This document shows, in pieces, positions 1-12,443 of a stretch of 64,000 bases of DNA. The stretch's first letter is position 1, and each line of letters starts with the position of its first letter. The notes under the pieces were generated by a model that saw only the letters and a program-made list of their open reading frames with translations, was not told where the DNA came from and did not search any database. Location: assembly GCA_023374025.1 (NCBI GenBank), contig SIJG01000001.1, forward strand, positions 3,061,946-3,125,945. The letters are read 5' to 3'. This DNA comes from Heterodera schachtii (taxonomy: Eukaryota; Nematoda; Chromadorea; Rhabditida; Heteroderidae). The position numbers were made by a program, and so were the translations under genes.

Positions 1-780
1 GGGAGGGAGGAGAGGGAGGGAGGGAGGGAGGGAGGGAGGGAGGAGGGAGGGAGGGAGGGAGGGAGGGAGGGAGGGAGGGAGGGAGGGAGGGAGGGAACGG
101 GAGCCTACTGCTAACAATAAGGGGAAGGGGAGCGCGAGAACGAAGCAGCAGAAGCCAGGAGGAAGAGAAGGAAGGGAGGGGGGAGTGGAGGGAGGAGGGA
201 GGGCGGGAGGGAGGGAGGGAGGGAGGGAGGGAGGGAGGAGGGAGGGAGGGAGGGAGGGAGGGAGAGGGAGGGAGAGGAGGGAGGGAGAGGAGGGAGGGAG
301 GGGAGGGAGGGAGGGAGGGAGGGAGGGAGGGAGGGAGGGAGGGAGGGAGGGCGTGGGAGGGAGGGAGGGAGGGAGGGAGGGAGGGAGGGAGGGAGGGAGG
401 GATTGGGAGGGAGGGAGGAGAGGGAGGAGGGAGGGAGGGAGGGAGGGAGATGGAGGGAGGGGAGGGAGGGAGGGAGGGAGGGAGGGAGGGAGGGAGGGAG
501 GGAGGGAGGGAGGGAGGGAGGGAGGGGAGGGAGGAGGGAGGGAGGAGGGAGGGAGGGAGGGAGGGAGGGAGGGAGGAGGGAGGGAGGGAGGGAGGGGAGG
601 AGGGAGGGAGGGAGGGAGGGAGGGAGGGGAGGGAGGGAGGGAGGAGGGAGGAGGGAGGGAGGGAGGAGGGAGAGAGGGAGGGAGAGAGGGAGGGAGGGAG
701 GGAGGGAGGGAGGGAGGGAGGGAGGGAGGAGGGAGGGAGGGAGAGGGAGAGAGGGAGGGAGGGAGGGAGGGAGGGAGGGA

Positions 781-813
<33 letters not shown>

Positions 814-816
814 AAT
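1..816. repeat. (GGGA)n / GA-rich polypurine block with (GAAA)n tail
   Basis: Nearly uninterrupted GGGA tetranucleotide array with occasional GGA and GAGA variants, broken once at about 97-180 by a short unique stretch and ending in (GAAA)n at 780-816. Long open frames through it (Gly/Glu/Arg-rich on plus, Pro/Ser/Leu-rich on minus) result from the missing T/C diversity and are not genes. Strand-asymmetric purine tracts of this size can adopt triplex or quadruplex structures; that is general knowledge, not shown here. Confidence 0.97.
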
Positions 817-1842
817 AGCGCGGCAAAACGCCAATTGGGCCGGATTGAACCAACAAACGGACGGACCACAATTGGGTCACGAAGGCCGACCATGTAGAAG
901 ATTGAGCACAGAATAACGGCAGAACACATCAAATAGATGGCTTAACAAAAATTACAAATGGTGATCAGTAGAGCCCGGATTTTTATGGATTTCAGATTTT
1001 TTTGCATAATTATTTCGGCCGAATATCAAATAAAACTATTTTTAGCTTGGTTTTATGCCTCAAGGATACTTTTTATTATTTTTCCACATTTATATTTCTG
1101 TACATAATATTTCCGTTTTTTATCCTTAAGTAGGCACTTTCACAAATACTCCCCTAACAAAAATTTAAAAATACTCGAAAATTGACAAAAACTTTTTCAT
1201 GTTCAAATTCTTATTTAATAATAAAATTTATTTGAAAATAATTTTAACAATGAGAAATGAAAATATTTTCTCAGATTCAATATGCGATATCAAATATTGA
1301 CTTGAATTATATTTATATATTTTTATTACCAAAAGTTGGGTAGAGAGTGGCGAACATTGTCCGTTGGACAGCAAAAATCATTTCGTGTCGGAGGCGCTGT
1401 TCAATGCTTACGACGTGGGAAAAAGTGCGTTTGATTTCCATGAAACGAGAAGACACAGTGAGCAGAAAGAAGCAGAACAATTGGTAGACACTCATCACAA
1501 GGAAAACGGCACAGCCCGAGGCGAAATGAATTTCATTACGGATGAGAATCTTTGGAAGGGATTTATTGGAAAGGAAATTAATTAAATGAAATGATGTAAT
1601 TAAGAGAAATTGGGCATGCCAAAAGCCACGACAACAAACAACCTCAAAATGATGCTTCTCACAGTTGCGACGATAGACCAAAGGTTCGGGAAAGATCAGA
1701 CTGAGCAGACGAAGGTACAAATACTCGCAGAAAGCCAACAAATACTGAAGAGGAAGGGACTGACTGACCAATCAATGATAGAACAAAAGGAAAATGGCAA
1801 ATTAACCGCCCAAAGGCGAAGGACGGATTTAAAAGGGTGATC

Positions 1843-1879
<37 letters not shown>

Positions 1880-2100
1880 CTCTAACCGATTAGAATAAAA
1901 GGCTGAGAAGACTGATCAGAAAAGGCAAGCAAATTAAGGGGATGGAGAAGGAGCCGAAAAGGTGATCAGTTGAGAAAACCCCAGCCAAAGAAAAGCATAG
2001 AAAGTCGGCAGACCACCGACAAAGTCTTTTGCTTATTATGATTGCGGTGAACATTTTTTGCTTTTTCAGCTCAAAAAAATTTACTGTAAAATTGATACTT
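817..2100. other. No supportable gene
   Basis: AT-rich spacer from about 930 to 1310. A minus-strand open frame at 1313-1771 (152 codons, several hydrophobic stretches) could be an exon of a membrane protein, but I see no family motif or convincing splice partners. A (GA)n microsatellite lies at about 1842-1880. Confidence 0.4.
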
Positions 2101-2341
2101 GAACAAACTATGAAAAGTTTTGAAAGAAATTAGTGGGAGCAGCCGTGGAAATATTGAAAATATGGATAAATTTTCTTTTCCCTGCTCCGCCCTCCGTGTA
2201 CGGTATTGGTTGGGTTTGTCCCACCCAACCCGTCTTGTCTTTTTCTTCTTTTCTCTGTGTCCCTCTCCCCCTCCCTCCCTCTCTCTCTCCCTCTCTCTCC
2301 CCCTCCCTCCCTCTCTCTCGCCCTCTGTCTCGAACCGTCAC

Positions 2342-3054
2342 AATGACCAGCGAATAGGCGACCAAATGGTAATTTTCGAACACTTTCTGCTGAATGGCAA
2401 CCGCAATTCCCTCGCCTCCTTCGCTTTTGTCCGACGAATTTCGCCTTTTCTGTGTCTCTTTTTGTTCTTCCCGCTGGGCATTTTCTGTGGGAGGGACGGC
2501 GATGAATCGCCCGTGGGGCGAAAGTTCGGCCGAACAATTGCGAAGAGAACCCTCAAAAGGGCGCAACCTGCGGAAAACGGAACAAATCCAATCGAAATTA
2601 AAAGCGGAAATTCGGAATTTGGCAAAAATTGTGGCTGATTTTGTCCCATGCCATTGCCCACCTTTGCTGCGAATTTGCCTCCGATGGAAGCACTCCTCGG
2701 CGATTTTTGTGGGAAGAAAAGCGATTTGCATTTGTACCCGTTTCATCGACAGTGATGGGAAAGCCGACGGAGGAGGGGAACAAAGCGGAGGAAGTGCTGG
2801 GCAAAGGAGCAGCCGAAACGGAGGACGAAGGGACGACGGAAGGGGACGAAGGAACGGAAGAGGAGGGAGCGGAAGCGGAGGGAACGGAAAAGGAAGAGGA
2901 AGGAGCGGAAGATGCGGCAAAGCGCATGACACAAAGATTATTTATTCATGGCTCAAATAATTTAGATAAATCAACGCAAATAATTATGGGTCGTATACAA
3001 CATTATGTCATTAAGTTTCATATAAAAAGAAAAAATGACCTTTTCCCTGATTAA
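2342..3054 (+). other. Possible exon cluster, unrecognised
   Basis: Two overlapping plus-strand open frames, about 2394-2960 and 2629-3054. The first contains a charged, coiled-coil-like stretch (about 2500-2640). The second ends in an acidic Glu/Gly/Ala-rich tail (about 2760-2930). GC content is higher than in the flanks, which suggests coding, but no start, splice pattern or family could be settled. A CT-rich run lies at 2260-2325. Confidence 0.25.
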
Positions 3055-3060
3055 ATAATA

Positions 3061-4510
3061 TTAGACCAATCCATTTAAGCCGCCGGTAAATGAGGGACAG
3101 ACAGAAAAAGGAGGAAAGAATTTTGAATTTATAGCACAAGAAAATGGAAAAAAGTGCAAAAAACAACAAACACTTGTAAAATGGAATACAAAGATCGATC
3201 GTTTAAAGGAACAGCAGCAAAAGGATGCATGAGAAGGGGGGGGGGGCAAATGGGGGAAAGGGGGGGCAGAGCCGAATCGGGGGGCTAAATGGGGAAGAAA
3301 GAGCCGAATAGGGGCGGGGGTGCGAAATGCGTGGGGGGGGGGGGTGATGGGGAGGGAGGAAGAGCGAAATAGGGGATTTGAGGGGGGAGTGATGAACTCG
3401 TATAAACGGCGGAGTCAGTGAAAGGCCGATCAGTGTGGAATTGTCTTACATCAGATGTTACCAATAATGTTTAAAATAATAGCTTAAAATGTCCACACTT
3501 GGAAAAAAAAGGGATGAACGGAAGGAAAGAAAGGCTTTGGACAAGTGGGGGGGGGGGGGGGAAAGGGAAGGGGGAAGCGATTCATTGAAATCGAAATTGG
3601 GCCACAAAGACAGGAAAAAGGGACGGGGGAATGAATAAATTCGGCGATTTTATTCTCCCGACACTCAAAACTCACTTTGTTTACTGCAAGTTTCGATTTT
3701 ATGCTTTTCCCGCGTCCCTTAAATTAAAGTCATTCGTTGGCCTTTAATCAAAGTCCGTGGCTTTGGCTTTGCCCGCGCCCGACGAATTCCCTCTCAAATC
3801 GATCAAATTTCTCTCCGCCCCTCGCCAATCCCTCCGAATTTTGCGACGCAACGACTTAGGAAAGCAAACACTGCAAGCAAAATTCGATGTACATAAATAA
3901 CACAATTGAAAGTGGGTGGAATTGCATGGGAAGAGAAAGGGAAGGGAAAAGGCAATTTGAAGAGACGGACAGAGGGAAATTGCTGATCAATTGATCACTT
4001 GGATAACTGATCACGCGATCAGTTCAATCACTGATCATTCGATCAGTTCAATTTCTGATCATTCAATCTATTCAATTACTGATCGGTCAATCGATCAGTT
4101 AATTCATTTCATTTCATTCTTTCGTCCTTTGGCGATGCGAATGAATTGGACCACAAAACCATTGGCAATTACAACCAAATTGTATTAAACATATATTTTG
4201 TGCAAAGGTGCTTTTTTTTACTAAACGCATTCAATTCGACCGATCGATTCAGCCAAATGTTGGGAATGATAAGAAAACGATCAGCGGGGGAGTGGGGCAC
4301 AGACAAAAAGATAAATCGGCCGGGGCACAGAAAAAATAAGAAATTTTGTGGGATCCGTCCGTCCGTTGCGATTAATTTCAGCTCAATTACCTCTTTGACT
4401 AATGAGGAAATGAAAAGGGAAGGCCATTAGTCTCAGAGATTGGCTTCGACTGAGTGCCAATAATTGCACTTCTTTTGCCATGCCTTTGTCACTTTCCTTC
4501 CATTCCCTTC
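3061..4510. other. Gene-poor spacer with poly-G runs
   Basis: No recognisable coding sequence. It holds G-rich stretches at about 3235-3375 and a pure G run at 3547-3560. A cluster of TGATCA-type palindromic repeats is listed separately. Confidence 0.5.
3982..4112. repeat. Imperfect tandem repeat of TGATCA/CGATCAGTTCAAT units
   Basis: Roughly 25-30-bp imperfect units built around the palindrome TGATCA followed by a CGATCAGTTCAAT-like core, about four to five copies. Read directly from the sequence. No function can be assigned. Confidence 0.75.
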
Positions 4511-4629
4511 TCACAAATTTGTCCCGCATTTTCTCAATAAGTTTGTTCTTTTGTTGCTAATGGAGACAAAGAGAAGACGGAAAAAAAAGAGAGTGCGTTT
4601 TTGGGACTTTGTGAGAAACGCAAAATGAA

Positions 4630-7600
4630 CGGCTTCACAAGGGGGAGGGGGAAAGAAAAGCAGAAGGGAGGAAGGGGGAAGAGAAGAGAGGACGGAGGGA
4701 TAGGAGGGGAAAGAGGAGAGTGGGAAGGGGGCAAAGAGGTGAGAGGGGAAGGAAAGAGGAAAGGGGGAAAGGGAGGGGGAAAGAAAAGCAGAAGGGAGGA
4801 AGGGGGAAGAGAAGAGAGGACGGAGGGATAGGAGGGGAAAGAGGAGAGTGGGAAGGGGGCAAAGAGGTGAGAGGGGAAGGAAAGAGGAAAGGGGGAAAGG
4901 GAGGGGGAAAGAAAAGCAGAAGGGAGGAAGGGGGAAGAGAAGAGAGGACGGAGGGATAGGAGGGGAAAGAGGAGAGTGGGAAGGGGGCAAAGAGGTGAGA
5001 GGGGAAGGAAAGAGGAAAGGGGGAAAGGGAGGGGGAAAGAAAAGCAGTAAGGGAGGAGGGGGGAAGAGAAGAGGAGGACGGAGGGATAGGAGGGGAAAGA
5101 GGAGAGTGGGAAGGGGGCAAAGAGGTGAGAGGGGAAGGAAAGAGGAAAGGGGGAAAGGGAGGGGGAAAGAAAAGCAGTAAGGGAGGAGGGGGGAAGAGAA
5201 GAGAGGACGGAGGGATAGGAGGGGAAAGAGGAGAGTGGGAAGGGGGCAAAGAGGTGAGAGGGGAAGGAAAGAGGAAAGGGGGAAAGGGAGGGGGAAAGAA
5301 AAGCAGTAAGGGAGGAGGGGGGAAGAGAAGAGAGGACGGAGGGATAGGAGGGGAAAGAGGAGAGTGGGAAGGGGGCAAAGAGGTGAGAGGGGAAGGAAAG
5401 AGGAAAGGGGGAAAGGGAGGGGGAAAGAAAAGCAGTAAGGGAGGAGGGGGGAAGAGAAGAGGAGGACGGAGGGATAGGAGGGGAAAGAGGAGAGTGGGAA
5501 GGGGGCAAAGAGGTGAGAGGGGAAGGAAAGAGGAAAGGGGGAAAGGGAGGGGGAAAGAAAAGCAGTAAGGGAGGAGGGGGGAAGAGAAGAGGAGGACGGA
5601 GGGATAGGAGGGGAAAGAGGAGAGTGGGAAGGGGGCAAAGAGGTGAGAGGGGAAGGAAAGAGGAAAGGGGGAAAGGGAGGGGGAAAGAAAAGCAGTAAGG
5701 GAGGAGGGGGGAAGAGAAGAGAGGACGGAGGGATAGGAGGGGAAAGAGGAGAGTGGGAAGGGGGCAAAGAGGTGAGAGGGGAAGGAAAGAGGAAAGGGGG
5801 AAAGGGAGGGGGAAAGAAAAGCAGTAAGGGAGGAGGGGGGAAGAGAAGAGGAGGACGGAGGGATAGGAGGGGAAAGAGGAGAGTGGGAAGGGGGCAAAGA
5901 GGTGAGAGGGGAAGGAAAGAGGAAAGGGGGAAAGGGAGGGGGAAAGAAAAGCAGTAAGGGAGGAGGGGGGAAGAGAAGAGGAGGACGGAGGGATAGGAGG
6001 GGAAAGAGGAGAGTGGGAAGGGGGCAAAGAGGTGAGAGGGGAAGGAAAGAGGAAAGGGGGAAAGGGAGGGGGAAAGAAAAGCAGTAAGGGAGGAGGGGGG
6101 AAGAGAAGAGAGGACGGAGGGATAGGAGGGGAAAGAGGAGAGTGGGAAGGGGGCAAAGAGGTGAGAGGGGAAGGAAAGAGGAAAGGGGGAAAGGGAGGGG
6201 GAAAGAAAAGCAGTAAGGGAGGAGGGGGGAAGAGAAGAGGAGGACGGAGGGATAGGAGGGGAAAGAGGAGAGTGGGAAGGGGGCAAAGAGGTGAGAGGGG
6301 AAGGAAAGAGGAAAGGGGGAAAGGGAGGGGGAAAGAAAAGCAGTAAGGGAGGAGGGGGGAAGAGAAGAGAGGACGGAGGGATAGGAGGGGAAAGAGGAGA
6401 GTGGGAAGGGGGCAAAGAGGTGAGAGGGGAAGGAAAGAGGAAAGGGGGAAAGGGAGGGGGAAAGAAAAGCAGTAAGGGAGGAGGGGGGAAGAGAAGAGGA
6501 GGACGGAGGGATAGGAGGGGAAAGAGGAGAGTGGGAAGGGGGCAAAGAGGTGAGAGGGGAAGGAAAGAGGAAAGGGGGAAAGGGAGGGGGAAAGAAAAGC
6601 AGTAAGGGAGGAGGGGGGAAGAGAAGAGGAGGACGGAGGGATAGGAGGGGAAAGAGGAGAGTGGGAAGGGGGCAAAGAGGTGAGAGGGGAAGGAAAGAGG
6701 AAAGGGGGAAAGGGAGGGGGAAAGAAAAGCAGTAAGGGAGGAGGGGGGAAGAGAAGAGGAGGACGGAGGGATAGGAGGGGAAAGAGGAGAGTGGGAAGGG
6801 GGCAAAGAGGTGAGAGGGGAAGGAAAGAGGAAAGGGGGAAAGGGAGGGGGAAAGAAAAGCAGTAAGGGAGGAGGGGGGAAGAGAAGAGAGGACGGAGGGA
6901 TAGGAGGGGAAAGAGGAGAGTGGGAAGGGGGCAAAGAGGTGAGAGGGGAAGGAAAGAGGAAAGGGGGAAAGGGAGGGGGAAAGAAAAGCAGTAAGGGAGG
7001 AGGGGGGAAGAGAAGAGGAGGACGGAGGGATAGGAGGGGAAAGAGGAGAGTGGGAAGGGGGCAAAGAGGTGAGAGGGGAAGGAAAGAGGAAAGGGGGAAA
7101 GGGAGGGGGAAAGAAAAGCAGTAAGGGAGGAGGGGGGAAGAGAAGAGGAGGACGGAGGGATAGGAGGGGAAAGAGGAGAGTGGGAAGGGGGCAAAGAGGT
7201 GAGAGGGGAAGGAAAGAGGAAAGGGGGAAAGGGAGGGGGAAAGAAAAGCAGTAAGGGAGGAGGGGGGAAGAGAAGAGAGGACGGAGGGATAGGAGGGGAA
7301 AGAGGAGAGTGGGAAGGGGGCAAAGAGGTGAGAGGGGAAGGAAAGAGGAAAGGGGGAAAGGGAGGGGGAAAGAAAAGCAGTAAGGGAGGAGGGGGGAAGA
7401 GAAGAGGAGGACGGAGGGATAGGAGGGGAAAGAGGAGAGTGGGAAGGGGGCAAAGAGGTGAGAGGGGAAGGAAAGAGGAAAGGGGGAAAGGGAGGGGGAA
7501 AGAAAAGCAGTAAGGGAGGAGGGGGGAAGAGAAGAGGAGGACGGAGGGATAGGAGGGGAAAGAGGAGAGTGGGAAGGGGGCAAAGAGGTGAGAGGGGAAG

Positions 7601-10600
7601 GAAAGAGGAAAGGGGGAAAGGGAGGGGGAAAGAAAAGCAGTAAGGGAGGAGGGGGGAAGAGAAGAGGAGGACGGAGGGATAGGAGGGGAAAGAGGAGAGT
7701 GGGAAGGGGGCAAAGAGGTGAGAGGGGAAGGAAAGAGGAAAGGGGGAAAGGGAGGGGGAAAGAAAAGCAGTAAGGGAGGAGGGGGGAAGAGAAGAGGAGG
7801 ACGGAGGGATAGGAGGGGAAAGAGGAGAGTGGGAAGGGGGCAAAGAGGTGAGAGGGGAAGGAAAGAGGAAAGGGGGAAAGGGAGGGGGAAAGAAAAGCAG
7901 TAAGGGAGGAGGGGGGAAGAGAAGAGGAGGACGGAGGGATAGGAGGGGAAAGAGGAGAGTGGGAAGGGGGCAAAGAGGTGAGAGGGGAAGGAAAGAGGAA
8001 AGGGGGAAAGGGAGGGGGAAAGAAAAGCAGTAAGGGAGGAGGGGGGAAGAGAAGAGGAGGACGGAGGGATAGGAGGGGAAAGAGGAGAGTGGGAAGGGGG
8101 CAAAGAGGTGAGAGGGGAAGGAAAGAGGAAAGGGGGAAAGGGAGGGGGAAAGAAAAGCAGTAAGGGAGGAGGGGGGAAGAGAAGAGGAGGACGGAGGGAT
8201 AGGAGGGGAAAGAGGAGAGTGGGAAGGGGGCAAAGAGGTGAGAGGGGAAGGAAAGAGGAAAGGGGGAAAGGGAGGGGGAAAGAAAAGCAGTAAGGGAGGA
8301 GGGGGGAAGAGAAGAGGAGGACGGAGGGATAGGAGGGGAAAGAGGAGAGTGGGAAGGGGGCAAAGAGGTGAGAGGGGAAGGAAAGAGGAAAGGGGGAAAG
8401 GGAGGGGGAAAGAAAAGCAGTAAGGGAGGAGGGGGGAAGAGAAGAGGAGGACGGAGGGATAGGAGGGGAAAGAGGAGAGTGGGAAGGGGGCAAAGAGGTG
8501 AGAGGGGAAGGAAAGAGGAAAGGGGGAAAGGGAGGGGGAAAGAAAAGCAGTAAGGGAGGAGGGGGGAAGAGAAGAGGAGGACGGAGGGATAGGAGGGGAA
8601 AGAGGAGAGTGGGAAGGGGGCAAAGAGGTGAGAGGGGAAGGAAAGAGGAAAGGGGGAAAGGGAGGGGGAAAGAAAAGCAGTAAGGGAGGAGGGGGGAAGA
8701 GAAGAGGAGGACGGAGGGATAGGAGGGGAAAGAGGAGAGTGGGAAGGGGGCAAAGAGGTGAGAGGGGAAGGAAAGAGGAAAGGGGGAAAGGGAGGGGGAA
8801 AGAAAAGCAGTAAGGGAGGAGGGGGGAAGAGAAGAGGAGGACGGAGGGATAGGAGGGGAAAGAGGAGAGTGGGAAGGGGGCAAAGAGGTGAGAGGGGAAG
8901 GAAAGAGGAAAGGGGGAAAGGGAGGGGGAAAGAAAAGCAGTAAGGAAGGAGGGGGGAAGAGAAGAGGAGGACGGAGGGATAGGAGGGGAAAGAGGAGAGT
9001 GGGAAGGGGGCAAAGAGGTGAGAGGGGAAGGAAAGAGGAAAGGGGGAAAGGGAGGGGGAAAGAAAAGCAGTAAGGGAGGAGGGGGGAAGAGAAGAGGAGG
9101 ACGGAGGGATAGGAGGGGAAAGAGGAGAGTGGGAAGGGGGCAAAGAGGTGAGAGGGGAAGGAAAGAGGAAAGGGGGAAAGGGAGGGGGAAAGAAAAGCAG
9201 TAAGGGAGGAGGGGGGAAGAGAAGAGGAGGACGGAGGGATAGGAGGGGAAAGAGGAGAGTGGGAAGGGGGCAAAGAGGTGAGAGGGGAAGGAAAGAGGAA
9301 AGGGGGAAAGGGAGGGGGAAAGAAAAGCAGTAAGGGAGGAGGGGGGAAGAGAAGAGGAGGACGGAGGGATAGGAGGGGAAAGAGGAGAGTGGGAAGGGGG
9401 CAAAGAGGTGAGAGGGGAAGGAAAGAGGAAAGGGGGAAAGGGAGGGGGAAAGAAAAGCAGTAAGGGAGGAGGGGGGAAGAGAAGAGGAGGACGGAGGGAT
9501 AGGAGGGGAAAGAGGAGAGTGGGAAGGGGGCAAAGAGTGTGAGAGGGGAAGGAAAGAGGAAAGGGGGAAAGGGAGGGGGAAAGAAAAGCAGTAAGGGAGG
9601 AGGGGGGAAGAGAAGAGAGGACGGAGGGATAGGAGGGGAAAGAGGAGAGTGGGAAGGGGGCAAAGAGGTGAGAGGGGAAGGAAAGAGGAAAGGGGGAAAG
9701 GGAGGGGGAAAGAAAAGCAGTAAGGGAGGAGGGGGGAAGAGAAGAGAGGACGGAGGGATAGGAGGGGAAAGAGGAGAGTGGGAAGGGGGCAAAGAGGTGA
9801 GAGGGGAAGGAAAGAGGAAAGGGGGAAAGGGAGGGGGAAAGAAAAGCAGTAAGGGAGGAGGGGGGAAGAGAAGAGAGGACGGAGGGATAGGAGGGGAAAG
9901 AGGAGAGTGGGAAGGGGGCAAAGAGGTGAGAGGGGAAGGAAAGAGGAAAGGGGGAAAGGGAGGGGGAAAGAAAAGCAGTAAGGGAGGAGGGGGGAAGAGA
10001 AGAGAGGACGGAGGGATAGGAGGGGAAAGAGGAGAGTGGGAAGGGGGCAAAGAGGTGAGAGGGGAAGGAAAGAGGAAAGGGGGAAAGGGAGGGGGAAAGA
10101 AAAGCAGTAAGGGAGGAGGGGGGAAGAGAAGAGGAGGACGGAGGGATAGGAGGGGAAAGAGGAGAGTGGGAAGGGGGCAAAGAGGTGAGAGGGGAAGGAA
10201 AGAGGAAAGGGGGAAAGGGAGGGGGAAAGAAAAGCAGTAAGGGAGGAGGGGGGAAGAGAAGAGAGGACGGAGGGATAGGAGGGGAAAGAGGAGAGTGGGA
10301 AGGGGGCAAAGAGGTGAGAGGGGAAGGAAAGAGGAAAGGGGGAAAGGGAGGGGGAAAGAAAAGCAGTAAGGGAGGAGGGGGGAAGAGAAGAGGAGGACGG
10401 AGGGATAGGAGGGGAAAGAGGAGAGTGGGAAGGGGGCAAAGAGGTGAGAGGGGAAGGAAAGAGGAAAGGGGGAAAGGGAGGGGGAAAGAAAAGCAGTAAG
10501 GGAGGAGGGGGGAAGAGAAGAGGAGGACGGAGGGATAGGAGGGGAAAGAGGAGAGTGGGAAGGGGGCAAAGAGGTGAGAGGGGAAGGAAAGAGGAAAGGG

Positions 10601-10955
10601 AGGGGGAGGGGGAAAGAAAAGCAGTAAGGGAGGAGGGGGGAAGAGAAGAGAGGACGGAGGGATAGGAGGGGAAAGAGGAGAGTGGGAAGGGGGCAAAGAG
10701 GTGAGAGGGGAAGGAAAGAGGAAAGGGGGAAAGGGAGGGGGAAAGAAAAGCAGTAAGGGAGGAGGGGGGAAGAGAAGAGAGGACGGAGGGATAGGAGGGG
10801 AAAGAGGAGAGTGGGAAGGGGGCAAAGAGGTGAGAGGGGAAGGAAAGAGGAAAGGGGGAAAGGGAGGGGGAAAGAAAAGCAGTAAGGGAGGAGGGGGGAA
10901 GAGAAGAGAGGACGGAGGGATAGGAGGGGAAAGAGGAGAGTGGGAAGGGGGCAAT
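4630..10955. repeat. 129/130-bp polypurine satellite, about 49 tandem copies
   Basis: One GA-rich unit is repeated for about 6.3 kb. Two length variants alternate: 129 bp (unit containing GAAGAGAGGACGG) and 130 bp (GAAGAGGAGGACGG). The first copies carry GCAGAAGG where later ones carry GCAGTAAGG. A run of 130-bp units from about 7458 to 9463 is almost identical, with a single visible substitution near 8945, so it has been homogenised or expanded recently. One copy near 9536 has an extra base and one near 10608 is altered. The plus strand has no TTA, CTA or TCA, so the minus strand reads open in all three frames for 2,011-2,147 codons of Pro/Ser/Leu/Phe. These are artefacts of composition, not proteins. 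Confidence 0.97.
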
Positions 10956-12440
10956 AAGGAAAGGAGCCTTTAACAACGAAAGAAAAATGAATTGCAACCG
11001 TCGAATTAATTCAAATAATTTAATTTTTAAGTTTAATTTTTAATAAGCCAACGAAGTAATGACATGCCATTTCAGAATTTGTTCTTCCATCCATCATATT
11101 TATTAATGGTTGGTCAAAAATTGTTTTGGCACGTCCTTTGCTCGTCCTTTCTTTTCTTTTCCAAGTCCAATGTGCCAATGTCGAATATTTTGTGGGCTCT
11201 GCCGCTATGAATGAATTCGGGTGGCACTTTGATCACAAATAGGCGATGGCACGGCTAAATGTGCTTTCAGAATGCCTTTGTCGCCTCTCATTTGTCCCTT
11301 TCCCCCCTCTCACTTTAATATCGTCCGCACAGTCGTGGATTATTCGCAATTCGGGCTCAATTTGACTCAATTCGCGTGTGGTCCCATCCAAAACAAAGCG
11401 TCCTTTGCCATCGGTATGGCCCAAAAGTGAATTTTGCGATTATTTTTTTTTCGAAATTCATTTCATTTGGATGGCATATGGGGTGGCCGCGGGAATTTTC
11501 GCGCAACCCCCGCGCCGTGGCAATTTTTCGGCCATTGCGCTTTTTCCTCAGTTTGCCCCCCCCCCCCTTTTAAACAACCTTTGTCCAGTAAATCATCCGA
11601 ATCTCCCGGGTTCCGATCAACGTCAAAAATGGCCAAATTAGTATGTGCTGCGAATGCGCCGTTACACAACAAAACGCCCTTAACGCCAACGCCTTGAAGC
11701 CGAAAGGAAATGGCAAAAGATGGAAAATTGGACAAAAATAAAAGGAGGAGAGAAGGGAAAGGCAATTGTGTGAAGAGAGGAAACATCGAAAGGGAAAATG
11801 GGAAAAAAGAAACAAATTAATTAATGGGGAAATTAATTATTGAAGGATCAGCTAATGAGGCAATCAATGATAATGGGAAACATTTTGAAAATTGCAATTA
11901 ATGAACGATATGAGAGAAAACCGGCACAAAATAAATGGTTGCCTCTCTTCTGATCAGAAATCCTTTCAATTGATGGCATTCGTTCGCCGCTTTGTTCGTC
12001 TCGCCTCTCTCTCTCTCTTCCCCACACTCTTTCCTCTCCTACTCGCCAATGAATAACAGCTGTTGATCACTTTAATCGCTCCCCAATAAAATCCCCCCGA
12101 TCAGATAGAAAAACAACACTTTCATGTTCATCATTAATTGTTTTTATACGTTCAATAAAGGCACAGCTAATCGAATCAAAAAAATTCAAATTTATTGATA
12201 GGGAATAATTTTTGATCTTTCGAGAGCTTGATTCTTTTAGGGGATGAAATTTTCATTTATTTATTTTTGTTATGAAATGGGCAAAATGTCAACAGGGGCA
12301 GGGAACCTATTTTAGGCATGAAAAATTCAAAAATAGGCATTTTAATAGCCGAGTCATAGCGCAATTTCCGGCAAATAACACTGTATGTGAATAAACTGAT
12401 GAATACAATTATGTCCATACTGAATTGTCTTTCCCCTAAT
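10956..12440. other. Intergenic region, no supportable gene
   Basis: AT-rich spacer. Short open frames at about 11233-11815 on both strands overlap each other and show no family motif. A poly-C run sits at 11559-11568. Confidence 0.4.
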
Positions 12441-12443
12441 TTG

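Noticed and set aside
111..932. Long Pro/Leu/Ser and Gly/Glu/Arg frames over the (GGGA)n block
   Set aside because: Pure consequence of the tetranucleotide repeat.
1313..1771. 152-codon minus frame with hydrophobic segments, possible receptor fragment
   Set aside because: No conserved motif, no flanking exons in phase, AT-rich surroundings.
4511..10997. Three minus-strand reading frames of 2,011-2,147 codons rich in Pro, Ser, Leu and Phe
   Set aside because: They are the same satellite read in three frames. Absence of stops follows from the purine-only composition, and there are no introns, domains or frame preference.
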